The notes under the pieces were generated by a model, which was not told the origin of the DNA, did not search any database, and saw only the letters and a list, made by a program, of their open reading frames with translations. A DNA stretch of 64,000 bases from Branchinecta lynchi (Eukaryota; Arthropoda; Branchiopoda; Anostraca; Branchinectidae): the NCBI GenBank assembly GCA_023053575.1, contig JAKZAP010000008.1:4234715-4298714 (forward strand), written 5' to 3'. Below, one piece after another: positions 54,691-64,000 of this stretch. A program made the position numbers and the translations under genes. The first letter of the stretch is position 1, and each line of letters opens with the position of its first letter.

Positions 54691-57340
54691 AATCCTTGCT
54701 GAAACCCTTTCGGAACTTTATTCTTGCTTTACCTAACAGGAATTCGTCAGAAATTTTGCAAAACACTGAACACAAGACAGTTAGTTCTGAAGTCGTACAG
54801 AGCTTTGGTTTAGAGGCAAGAATGAATGGTAGTTCATACAGGTTCTTGGTTTTCTCAACAGCCGTATCCAAGAACGGATATCACATGTCTCCACCGGCAC
54901 CGTTTTTCGTACATTTCAAATAAATCCCACAGTCAGATTATTCCTTTCGATATACCAGATAATAAGACAGAATCCATCTATATGCTTCGATTTTCTTATT
55001 ACCGAGTAAATAGATAAATTTCTTACTATTCGGTAAACCGAGCGTAAACAGAAAATTTATGAACAGACTTGTTGAACCACCGCGATTACGGGTTATATCA
55101 GCAAAGGTAATCCGGTCGCAATCGGATCACAATCCGGGTAATCTTATCCATTCCCCGATTTGAATATTCTAACATTTGCATATCAAGGAACAGTAGTCCC
55201 TGACACTTCGATTCCCCGACTCGACCTAATGTTAAATTTACTAATAATTGCATGTCTGGGAACAGACATGCCACAGAAGCCACAGAAAACTCGCTCGATC
55301 ATTTGATTATGTGGAAACCTCGATATTCTGGAAGCTTCGATGTCACGATCTGTCGGGGAACTTTCGCTTCTGACATATCCGATCCACAAAAAAAGAGGAA
55401 CAAGAGTTTGTGGAATAACAACCATTGGATAGGAGAACGATAAGTGCACTGCCTACAAACGCAGTATAATGGATCCGGGTCCGGGTCTGAAAATCAAGAT
55501 TTGCTTGTTGGGAAACTTTCACATTTCGATTCCCCATTTCAACTCAACAAATCAATATTTGCTTCTCGGGAAACAAAATTAGCCCCAGAAACTTCGATCA
55601 ATCATTTGCTTATGTGCAAATGATGAACTTCGATACTTCGAATCCCTGATTTGTCGGGGAACTTTCGCTTCTGTCACATCAAATCCGCAAAAAACGGAGA
55701 ACAATAGCGTGTGGAGTAACGATTCCAAGATAGGAGAACAACCGACACTGCCTACAAACACAGTGTAGTACCGGATCCGGGTCTCAAAACTCAAGTTTTG
55801 CTTGTTGGGGAACTTTTGTTTGTTGGGGAGCCGCGGCTCCCCCCCCCCCCCGGTACCGAACATCCCCTCGCAAATTCTTCTATGTAAACATACAGGAAGT
55901 TATAAGAATCCGTAGTGTTTTTTCCAGGGGGGGGAGGGGTCACCAGAACCCACCGAATCCATATACCGCTATTGCGTAACGTATTACTCATTTGCAAATA
56001 GTTTCCTAAAGGACCCTTTGCACTATTTACTCTTCAACTTAAAGTATTTTAAAATACTTGAATACTTTAAAACTATGCAGTGCTTTCAACAAATAACCAA
56101 CGGTTTTGGCTGGGTTAAGCCTTTTCCGAGACCCATTGACTTTTAGCGAAAATAGGGAAAAATTTAAATAACCATTTTTTTTCTAGTGGAAAAACTCCTC
56201 GCAGACAACCTTCGACAGCGTGATACACATCAAAGGTGGCAAAACGGGAATTGAGAAAATCATCTTGGTTTTGTTTTAGGGGTTAGAATGTACCATACGA
56301 AATTGGGGTCTCTTCTAGAGTGATTATGGAAGTAGGTTGCGTTAGTATTATAGGTAAGACAGGTCCTTTAATTTCCATTTTACCCATAGCGCACTTTCTA
56401 CCGTGTACAAGTGCCGGATAGTCGAGTCTTCTTTCTTTTTGCTTCTTTCCTCTCTTGTACTACTCTTGTCTTTCGAGTGGGCACTGAAAATTTACAAAAT
56501 CATACATGCGTAGGCCTACCTGTTATTTCCGTAACATTGGGTATTACTTCTCACTCCACTGAAACCCTTCAAGCTTCTCCACAGAAAATCACACTGAAGA
56601 TCGTGGCTTCCACACTTTCCTTTGTAACAGTGACCCTGGAAAAAATAATCTATATTCCTTGCCAAATCAACTTTTTATTAGTTTTCCACACTTGGCCGGG
56701 TTCTAGGAGAACTACGTGTTCGGCAATGCAAAAATAGTGGATAGAGATTCAGCATGAATTAGTACCCGTATATTGAAACGCTTTTTGCCGGGTTCGGGGG
56801 AACTCCTCGACCAGCAAGAAACTAAAGATACAAACGGATGGAACATTTCTTTTCACCCCTTTATTGAACCTCTAGCAGATTTTAGAAAATAAAAATTTAT
56901 TTTCCCAAACTTCAGGTAGTGGCGGGATTCTGAAGAGGAAAATAAGTTCAGATGTTGATTCAGCATATTTTCTTGCTGTCAAACTGAATACCTCAATAGC
57001 TTTAGAAAACATTTGTTGTTGCCTCTTACAGTGAAACCCCCTGCCCTACCTCAAAACAGAGGATTCATTTAGCTTGAGCCTAGGTGGGGGGGGGGGTCGC
57101 GGTGTCGTATCGGACCCTCTTCGCGTTCGTAACGCGTTTTGTAACTCCCTCTTTGCCGTTTTTACTGCCAGAAGGGTGCGGTGGTATGGGCTTCCGGGTC
57201 CCAGGGTCCTGTTTTCGGTGGGACCGTTAAATCAACCGCTTCGTAATTTATCCTCCTAACTGAAGGAAGTACGGACAACTTTTATGGAGTAATAAATACA
57301 CTAGTAGATTGATATCTTGACGTGTTTTTCGCAGCGATCT
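54691..57340. other. Unassigned with weak repeats
   Basis: 55160-55520 and 55520-55840 are diverged tandem copies of about 300 bp (shared CACTGCCTACAAAC, GGGGAACTTTCGCTTCTG, CGATCNNTCATTTGNTTATG). Around 56690-57060 an inverted, strongly diverged GGGATCCC-family fragment is likely (GCCGGGTTCTAGGAGAACTA, GATTCAGCATGAATTAGTA). No gene recognised. Confidence 0.45.
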
Positions 57341-57389
57341 CGGCTACAAAGGTGACATATCGGTGACAAACAGCGTTATCTCGGGTACA

Positions 57390-57990
57390 CTTAAAATGGG
57401 AACCCGTCACTACGTCCATCCGTCATTTCGCCCACCAGTCACTTCCTCTAAGAAATCCGTCAGTTCGCCCACTTTTTCCTGCAGTTCGCCTGAACGTTAG
57501 TTTGCCCACTTTTTCCGACAGTTCATCCACCCGTCACTACGTCCACCCGCCATTACGCCCACCCGTCACTACGCGAACCCGTCACTATGACCACCCGTCA
57601 CTACGTCCACCCGTCACTACATCCACCCGTCACTACATCCACCCGTCACTATGTCCACCCGTTACTACGTCTACCCGTCACTACGACCACCCGTCACAGA
57701 ATCCACCGTCAGTTCTTTAACCGTCTGTTCACCCACCCGTAATTTCACCTAAAAAACGTCAGTTCGCCCAATTTTTCCGACAGTTCGTCCACCCGTCATT
57801 TTGCCAACTTTTCCGACAGTTCTCCCACCCGTCATTTGGCCCTAAAATCCGTCAGTTGACCCACTCATGAAATCCGTCAGTTCGCCCACTCTTGAAATCC
57901 GTCAGCTGAACCACTCTTGAAATCCGTCATTTGGCTCACTCCTGAAATCCGTCAGTTGGCCCACTTCCGAAATCCGTCACTTCGACAAAT
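57390..57990. repeat. Two adjoining minisatellites
   Basis: 57525-57715: a 16-bp unit CCACCCGTCACTACGT repeated about 11 times with few changes. 57845-57985: a 25-bp unit (CCCACTCTTGAAATCCGTCA plus five bases) repeated about five times. The flanks use the same GTCAGTTCGCCCAC vocabulary, so both arose from one ancestor. The plus-strand frame 57502-57720 (His/Pro/Thr-rich) is a repeat artefact. Confidence 0.85.
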
Positions 57991-60171
57991 TAAAAAATTC
58001 GACAGTTGACACTATTTTGCAGAATCATTAAATCCGCGAAAAAATGGCCACGACCCAAGGGGAATAATAAGCTCAACTCGTCCCTGTCATTAAAGTCTAC
58101 GAAAAAAAGGGACGCAATCCCAGTAGATACTCAAACAGAAACGACCTTCCTCGTTTAATTAGGTCAAAACAAGATGCCTATGGGTGCAACTCTTATGTTT
58201 ACGTAAAGAAGGATATGAAGAACCGACAATTACATAAACATTTAGACGGAAACGTCGAGAGCCTGTTGCGACATTCTGCAGCAAATTCAATTGGAAAATC
58301 TAAAAGATGAAAACAAAAGGAAAAAGGAAAAATAGAGTAACGAGCAGTGAAGGGCTCTGATTGGCAATACGATTTAGAGTAGTTCACATGGAAATGGAAA
58401 GTAAAAGCATGATAGACATAATATAATGCAGGACTTTAGTGCCAAGTTTACTTGTACTATCTCCGAGTATATTCGCAAGCTATATCCAATGTATGAGTCT
58501 TTACGGAAAGCGTCCTCTTGTTAGTGGGAAAACTTGTATTCCTAAATTTACGTAGCCCACAAACTAAATTTAAACTGCTCATCAACGTTATGTGATTCAA
58601 TGTATGTGAGAATTATCAATTTCTTTCGCCGACGGCTTTCAACCCAGCAACCCGAATATTCAAAACCTTTTTCAAAATATTATCTAGATTTCGTACAGAA
58701 CAGCTTTTCCAACCTTGAGTCCCTTGTGCCGTTAACCACGGACAAACCCAGGGTTGCTGACTGCAATATCTATTGCCAGTTTGGAGCTAGGGGTGGCCCA
58801 AGGGGGGGGGGGGTATGAGTGGGGGTGACATCTGTCAAACACAATCTCCGAGTAGTTAAAAAAAAAAATTAATATCATCCTAAATCTGTCCCAGTCAAAG
58901 GCAAGCTGAGTCGTTTAAACCAGGTCGGTTAGGTCGGTGACATGATTATTTCTGGAATGAAGGGTGCCATTGCACTCTTGTGTTAAAACCTGTTCTAGTC
59001 GTATATGATTTGTATATGATCTAATTAACTTCAAATAAAACTTACACTTTTACCAATTTGTTTCCAGTTTTGGCCGGATGCCGGGCGGTTGACTTCGTGT
59101 CAACTGTCTTCTTTCGTTTTGTTTCCGCATTTTCCGCATCATTGAAAAAAATTCTCAATGTCCGTATGTAGACTATAGATGTAAAAAAGCGAATTTAGCA
59201 ACTGAAAAACTAAATCAAATATTCGCAAAACTGAAATATTCGGAGGCCTCTCGAAAATTGCGAATACTGAGAAAAACTGAAATATTTCGAAGAATTTAGA
59301 ACTAGAGAAAAATGGAAACATGTTGCGAATTTTCGTAAGAAAAATGCAATTTTCGCCAGATTTGCTCCTCCATGACTACTCAGTCACATCGTGAGTGAGC
59401 AAGTCAAGGCTCGAAATGCAAGTCAAGGCTTGCATTTCGAGCCAAGTATAGGGTGATTTCGAAACGAAAGATGCACACGATAAAAAAAGAAAGAAAGGGG
59501 TATCACTTGTGATTGGAGATTATATTTCATTTAACTAGTAGGTTGGGAAAAACGGGATCGGCATGGACCGCGGCTTCATATCTGAAGCCGAAAACTCCTG
59601 GCAGTCTTGCAAATTAGATTCTTCTATTGATAGACTTCATGAACATTGGTGTTAAATCAAAATAACCTATCATCAACTACCTTAAACAATAAGCTTAGCA
59701 GAAATGATAGTGCTTGGCCTAAACATAGGGTTTTCTTACCTATGAAACCCTCGTACAACAGGTGTCAGTCAGGTATGCATACTTACTTTGTAGTTAGTAT
59801 GCAGTACTAACATCATCGGGTGCTGGAGCTCTGTTGAGGATATGCACGTGATCCTTGTTCCTTTATTTTGCGTATTTCCGGAATATCGAGTTATGCGTAA
59901 CTTTGGGAAGGGAAATTTCATAATTGAACAAAGTTCATAATTGAACTTTTTCATGTCCGGGAGTTGGAGGGGGGGGGGGGGGATACGTGACTGGCTGATA
60001 CTGGAGAGATTGGAATGGAACTTTGTGGGAATAAGAAAAAGATGGTCTGGATAAATCTTTTTCAGAACTGGATTGACTCCGGCGACTGTGGGGGGAGTTT
60101 GAGGGGGGGGGAATTCCAGTGATCACGTCTTAAGGCACTTAGGACGATGCTACTTGGCTGGAATATTAGAC
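57991..60171. other. No recognised gene
   Basis: Short A/T-rich stretches, a G run near 58803 and a faint GGGATCCC-family trace near 59020-59095. A minus-strand frame ending in a good donor (NYK|GTAAGT at 59780) is not called because no family is recognised. 59940-60170 resembles the C/G-tract modules. Confidence 0.4.
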
Positions 60172-60179
60172 ATCTGAGA

Positions 60180-62085
60180 CAGGGGTGTCACTATGGGGGG
60201 AGGGGGGGACTCCCCCCCCTAAAGGTCCTGAGAAAGTACTTTCGTCGGGCGAAGCCCGAAGCCCCCGAAGCGCGAAGCGCCGGCAAAAACAGAAAAATAA
60301 TATTTTGTATGCTTTTTATCAGGCATCGGTCGATTCGTCGGCACATCGCGTGTTTTTATATGCAAGAAATAAAATCCTGCGAACGTTTGTCGGGCAAAAC
60401 ACTGAAGAAATCAAATTCTGCATGCTTTTGTCGTGCCTCGGTATTCTCGTCGGCACATCGGGTTCTTTTTATACAGAAGGAATCCAGAAGAAATAAAAAC
60501 AAATCAAATTTTTGTCGGGCGTCGGTCGACTCGTCGGCACATCGGGTTATTTTATACGCAAGAAATTAAATCCTGCAAACATTTGTCAGGCAAAAGCACT
60601 GGAGAAATCGAATTCTGCAGGCTTTTGTTTTTATGCTTTTGTCGGGCGTCGGTCGACTCGTCGGCATATCGGGTTCTACTTATCCGTAAGAAATCAAATT
60701 TTGCAAACTTTGTCGGGCGCACCCAGGAAGTTTAAGTTTCATTGGCACAAGGGGTTATTTTTACACGTATGAATCAAGTTCTTTACAGTCTAGTCGAGCA
60801 AATCACAGAACAAATCAAATGCTCGATGGTTTTGTCGGGCGTCGGTATTCTCGTTGGCACATCGGGTTCTTTAAAAACAAAATAGAAAAATAAACAAATT
60901 CTGTAAATTTTTATCGGGCGCATGCTGAAAGTTCAAGTCTCGTCGGTACATCGGCTTCTACATACGCGTAAAAAATAAAGTTCTTTACAATCTTGTCGGG
61001 CAAAACACAGAAGAAATCGAATTCTGACTGCTTTTGTCCGGCGTCGGTGTTCTTGTCCGCACTCCGGGTCTTCTATACGTAAGAAATCAAATTCTACAAA
61101 CATTTGTCGGTCGCAAATTTTTCCGGAAAAATACAGATTAAAAAAAAATTCGCCGGTGTTGCTTAGTTCAACTTGTTCTGGGTACAGTCGCTGGAAGCTT
61201 CGCTTCTTGGCAAAAGTTGAAACGAAAAGTCGAATATGTGAAATTAAATATATGTATTTACATCACAGGAACAATGTCAACTGATGCATTACAGTAAGTT
61301 TTACACAAAATTTCGCCTATGGCGCATTTTGTAGTATTCCCTATTTGGAAGAATGGTGTATCATTTAGTTTTCCTTTTAGGATAGAAATTCTTGGGGTTT
61401 GAAACACGTTAAAAGCTGGAAATTGTAAGGAACTATAGCTGAATTTTCCGCAAAAAAAAAAAATAAAAAAATTTTTGCCTGCGGTGCTTGGTTTAACTTG
61501 CCTTGGTACAGTCGTTGGAAGCTTCGCTTTCCAGCGAAAGTTAAAATGAAAAGCCGAATATATTAACTTTAAAATTTGAAATTATACCAAAGGATTATAC
61601 CTCAATTGATGCGTTGTTACAGTTAGTTCACACAAAATTTCGCCTGCGGCGCATTTGTAATATTCTTTATTTAGAAGAACAGTGCTTCATTTAGCTTGGC
61701 GTTTTAGGATTGAAATTCGCTGAAACACGTTAAAAGCTAGAACTTGTATGGTAGGTATAGCTAAATTTTTCCGGAAAAAAAGGCAGATAAAAAAAATTTT
61801 GCCTGCGGCGCTTAGTTTAACTTGTTCTTGGTAGAGTCTTTGGATTCTTCGCTTTTTAGCGAAGGCTAAAATGAAAAGCCAAATATGTGAACTTAAAATA
61901 TGAAATTACATCAAAGGAATAATCTCAACTGATGCATTACAGTTAATTTTACCCCGATTCTATTCTGTACTGGCGGGAAATTTATGCCGTTGGCGGCTGC
62001 GGCGTGTTTTGTCGGCACATTTTTTAGTCCGTCGGCACAAACCGGACGTCCCCCCCCCAAAGGTAAAAGGCTAGTGACGCCACTG
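60180..62085. mobile_element. hAT-like non-autonomous element, 1906 bp, 8-bp TSD
   Basis: Ends CAGGGGTGTCACTA and (as reverse complement) CAGTGGCGTCACTA. Flanks ATCTGAGA (60172-60179) and ATTTGAGA (62086-62093), 7 of 8. CAG-initial ends and 8-bp duplications are typical of the hAT superfamily. The interior consists of two tandem arrays. 60240-61110: about seven units of roughly 130 bp with TTTGTCGGGCGTCGGTCGAC and CGGCACATCGGG. 61130-61960: about 2.6 units of roughly 325 bp with TTCGCCTGCGGCGCATTT and GTCGNTGGAAGCTTCGCTT. Frames of 86-140 codons in array A are repeat artefacts. No transposase. Confidence 0.82.
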
Positions 62086-62093
62086 ATTTGAGA

Positions 62094-62707
62094 AGATTGG
62101 CTTAGAAATCGCCACTTTCCAAATCCGACTATTCCTTAAAGTACCAATCTTGATTGCAAAGTAAGAAAAATACTTTTAAGCTAAATATACATTTTCCTGG
62201 GTTTTGCTTACAAATGAAGTTCCAACTCCCTTAAAGTGCCCATGTTAATTGCAAAGTCGAAAAGTATGTTTTTATCAAATGGTTCATCTCAACTTATGAC
62301 AGCGAATTCAACAGCTATGGGGGAGTTGATGGAGGGGTGATCGGAAATTTCAAGAAACGGTTAGAATGGAGGGATCGGAGTTAAACTTGCAGGGAAGAAA
62401 AAGCATTTATTCCAGATAAATAGTTTGCGCAATTGGAGCCAGACACTTGGGGGTGGGAGGTGGAGGGGGGCCTTCTAGAATTCCTGTGATGGCGTTTTTC
62501 AAGATGAAACTTGGCAGGCATATCATGGACCCGAGCAATCAGACAGACCCCTTACCTACTACATACAGCTGCAAATGCCATATGAGCTTGCAGCTCTTTT
62601 TTCACCCATCTTCGTACTCTTCTTTACGAAAACATAAAATCTGCACTCATAGTCAACTCGTGTTGATCCTAATTAAACGAGAAAGGGTGTCTCCAATGGA
62701 ATAATCT
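62094..62707. other. Non-coding, C/G-tract module traces
   Basis: Contains GGGGGTGGGAGGTGGAGGGG and AAGATGAAACTTGGCAGGCA, phrases of the C-tract modules. Also ATGCCATATGAGCTTGCAGC, a phrase found near the large inverted repeat. No gene. Confidence 0.45.
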
Positions 62708-63575
62708 TCCGTCCGTCTGTCCGTCCGACCGTCTGTCAGCAAGATAACTCTCGAAAGGAATGAGGTATTTTGATGAAACTTAGTGTGAGGATTCTAAGAT
62801 CAACTTCGTAGATGGGCTCTGTAGTCCTACATTTAGTGGGGGAGAGGGGGTTCAAATTAACGGGCAACACAATTATTTTGTAACAGCTAATGTGATAGTC
62901 GATTATGGAGTAAGAAGGCATGCTGAACAGGAAGGTGAAATCCACTTTCTTGCCGGATAAGTAGTTCGTCCGGAATCCGGCAAAAACCGGAAGGATGGTT
63001 AGAATTAAAAGTTTTCTTTGAAGTTTCATTAGATGCTCGATTATGGAATAAGAAGACATGCTGAACGCGATGATGAAAACCATTTTCTCGTCGAACAACT
63101 AGTTTGCCCGCAATCTGGCCAAACCGGCAAATTTGTTAAAAGCGAAAGTTTCGTTTGAAATTGATAAGATGACAAATTTAGATCTAAGAAAATGTAAATG
63201 GCAATCGTTTTTACACGACATATAATTCGTCTGGAATCCGGTTGAAACCGGAAATTGTATAAGTTAAAGTTTTATTTCAATTTGTTGGATGTTCTGTATA
63301 GGGATAAGGAGATACGCTGACTTCGTTTCTGAATTGTTCTGTTTTGCTGGAGAAATAGTTCGCTCGGAATTCGGACGAAACCGGAAATTTGGCAGAAGTA
63401 AGGCAGGAAGTTTTGGTCAGTCTCGTCAAAACAGAAATGGCATATAGAGGTATATCTGAACTTGGCGGCTTTCTCAGATGATCAGCGTGGCGAAGACTGG
63501 ATCTGGCAAAGACAAGACTCAATTGCCGGGATCAAACATTATATTTTTGGGATCCTATCGAAACCTTAGGTCTTG
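62708..63575 (+). mobile_element. GGGATCCC-family element, nearly complete
   Basis: Begins in the CCGTCCGTCTGTCCGTCCGA track (terminal GGGATCCC missing), AACTCTCGAAAGGAATGAGG, ATGGGCTCTGTAGTCC, about five monomers, and ends ATATTTTTGGGATCCTATCG, AAACCTTAGGTCTTG|TTT. Confidence 0.75.
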
Positions 63576-64000
63576 TTTCTCAAGAGATATCCTCTAGATG
63601 GAATCCCAAAAGCTTACAATAGATATCGCAATCGGCAATCCTGGGCTTGTCGTGGTTAATCCACGAAATTCCACGAAATGTTAAGTAGCTTTTGGACATT
63701 CGGGTCTCTGGTTTGAAAGGCGTCGGCTAAAAAACAAATCTTCCTTGCACATCTCATGATGTCCTATTTATGTTCAGTTGGTAGGCTATGTAGAATTAGA
63801 AAAAACATTTTCCCACTAACAAGAGGAAAAATTTCCGTAAAGAGTTGTGTTTCGTACATGGCAATTAGTTTTGATAATAGGGCTAATATTCTCTCCAAGA
63901 AATACTAGGAAGCGGTACGAGAAAGCTTGGCATTAAAATCTACGACCTAACCCTCAACTTAGATCCGAGTCTCGATGCGCGACGAACGATGCTCTACACG
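63576..64000. other. No recognised feature
   Basis: Nothing beyond a short TTTTCCCACTAACAAGAGG phrase that recurs inverted near 58515-58535. Confidence 0.4.

Noticed and set aside
59769..59954. Possible minus-strand exon with polypyrimidine acceptor and a strong GTAAGT donor
   Set aside because: The peptide (ending MMLVLHTNYK) resembles no ADAM or other domain I know, so it was not added to gene A.
60147..60772. Three long overlapping plus-strand frames with SSAHRV-like repeats
   Set aside because: They lie in the tandem array of the hAT-like element and repeat the same peptide in shifted frames, as expected of a repeat artefact.
1..64000. CRISPR arrays, bacterial operons or phage-like modules
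   Set aside because: No evenly spaced palindromic repeats with unique spacers and no bacterial-type gene packing; the window is plainly eukaryotic.

Overview
This is intron-rich, repeat-rich DNA from a multicellular animal. It carries spliced metalloprotease exons with GT/AG introns of up to about 15 kb, several LINE families, LTR elements, MITEs and satellites. There are no operons or bacterial-type gene packing. An invertebrate such as a crustacean or other arthropod is plausible, but the sequence alone does not settle the lineage.

Two host genes can be supported, both on the minus strand and both members of the ADAM (reprolysin, M12B) metalloprotease family, arranged head to tail. Gene A is the upstream one, and its 3' part is visible. 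It has a cysteine-rich exon (47367-47594), an EGF-like exon (35028-35178) and a last exon (28046-28953) with the transmembrane segment and a long cytoplasmic tail. Its catalytic and disintegrin exons should lie beyond the right edge. Gene B begins about 9.5 kb downstream. It has a signal-peptide exon (18467-18533), a prodomain exon (18123-18369), an exon with the furin site and start of the catalytic domain (2949-3192), and a further catalytic-domain exon (48-205), then runs off the left edge. All five visible splice junctions are phase compatible.

Nearly everything else is transposon-derived. From left to right: a small Harbinger-like MITE (1.2 kb); a LINE tail and an 8-bp-TSD MITE (2.2-3.8 kb); a LINE C-terminus (5.6 kb); a palindrome-rich tandem array (6.9-8.8 kb); C-tract-rich modules (9.6-11.4 kb); a decayed Ty3/gypsy gag-protease (12.2-14.0 kb); a near-perfect 1.15 kb inverted repeat around a tRNA-like sequence (14.1-17.3 kb); two back-to-back copies of an unnamed element with GGGATCCC at both ends (18.7-20.7 kb); palindromic repeats with a nested MITE (22.1-24.3 kb); a hierarchical minisatellite between the two ADAM genes (25.2-26.2 kb); more GGGATCCC elements, one nested in a MITE (29-33 kb); LINE fragments (30, 33.4-34.3 and 38.1-39.9 kb); a pair of 0.7 kb direct repeats, one carrying a GGGATCCC insertion (36.2-42.0 kb); a nearly complete LINE with two ORFs (42.4-46.2 kb) and an inverted truncated relative (46.2-47.0 kb); a 6.1 kb old LTR retrotransposon inserted in a GGGATCCC element with TSD GTAAG (47.8-53.9 kb); minisatellites (57.4-58.0 kb); and a 1.9 kb hAT-like non-autonomous element with 8-bp TSD (60.2-62.1 kb).

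The strongest observations are the tandem ADAM pair and the GGGATCCC element family. For that family the window supplies its own empty-site comparison and a nested-insertion reconstruction.
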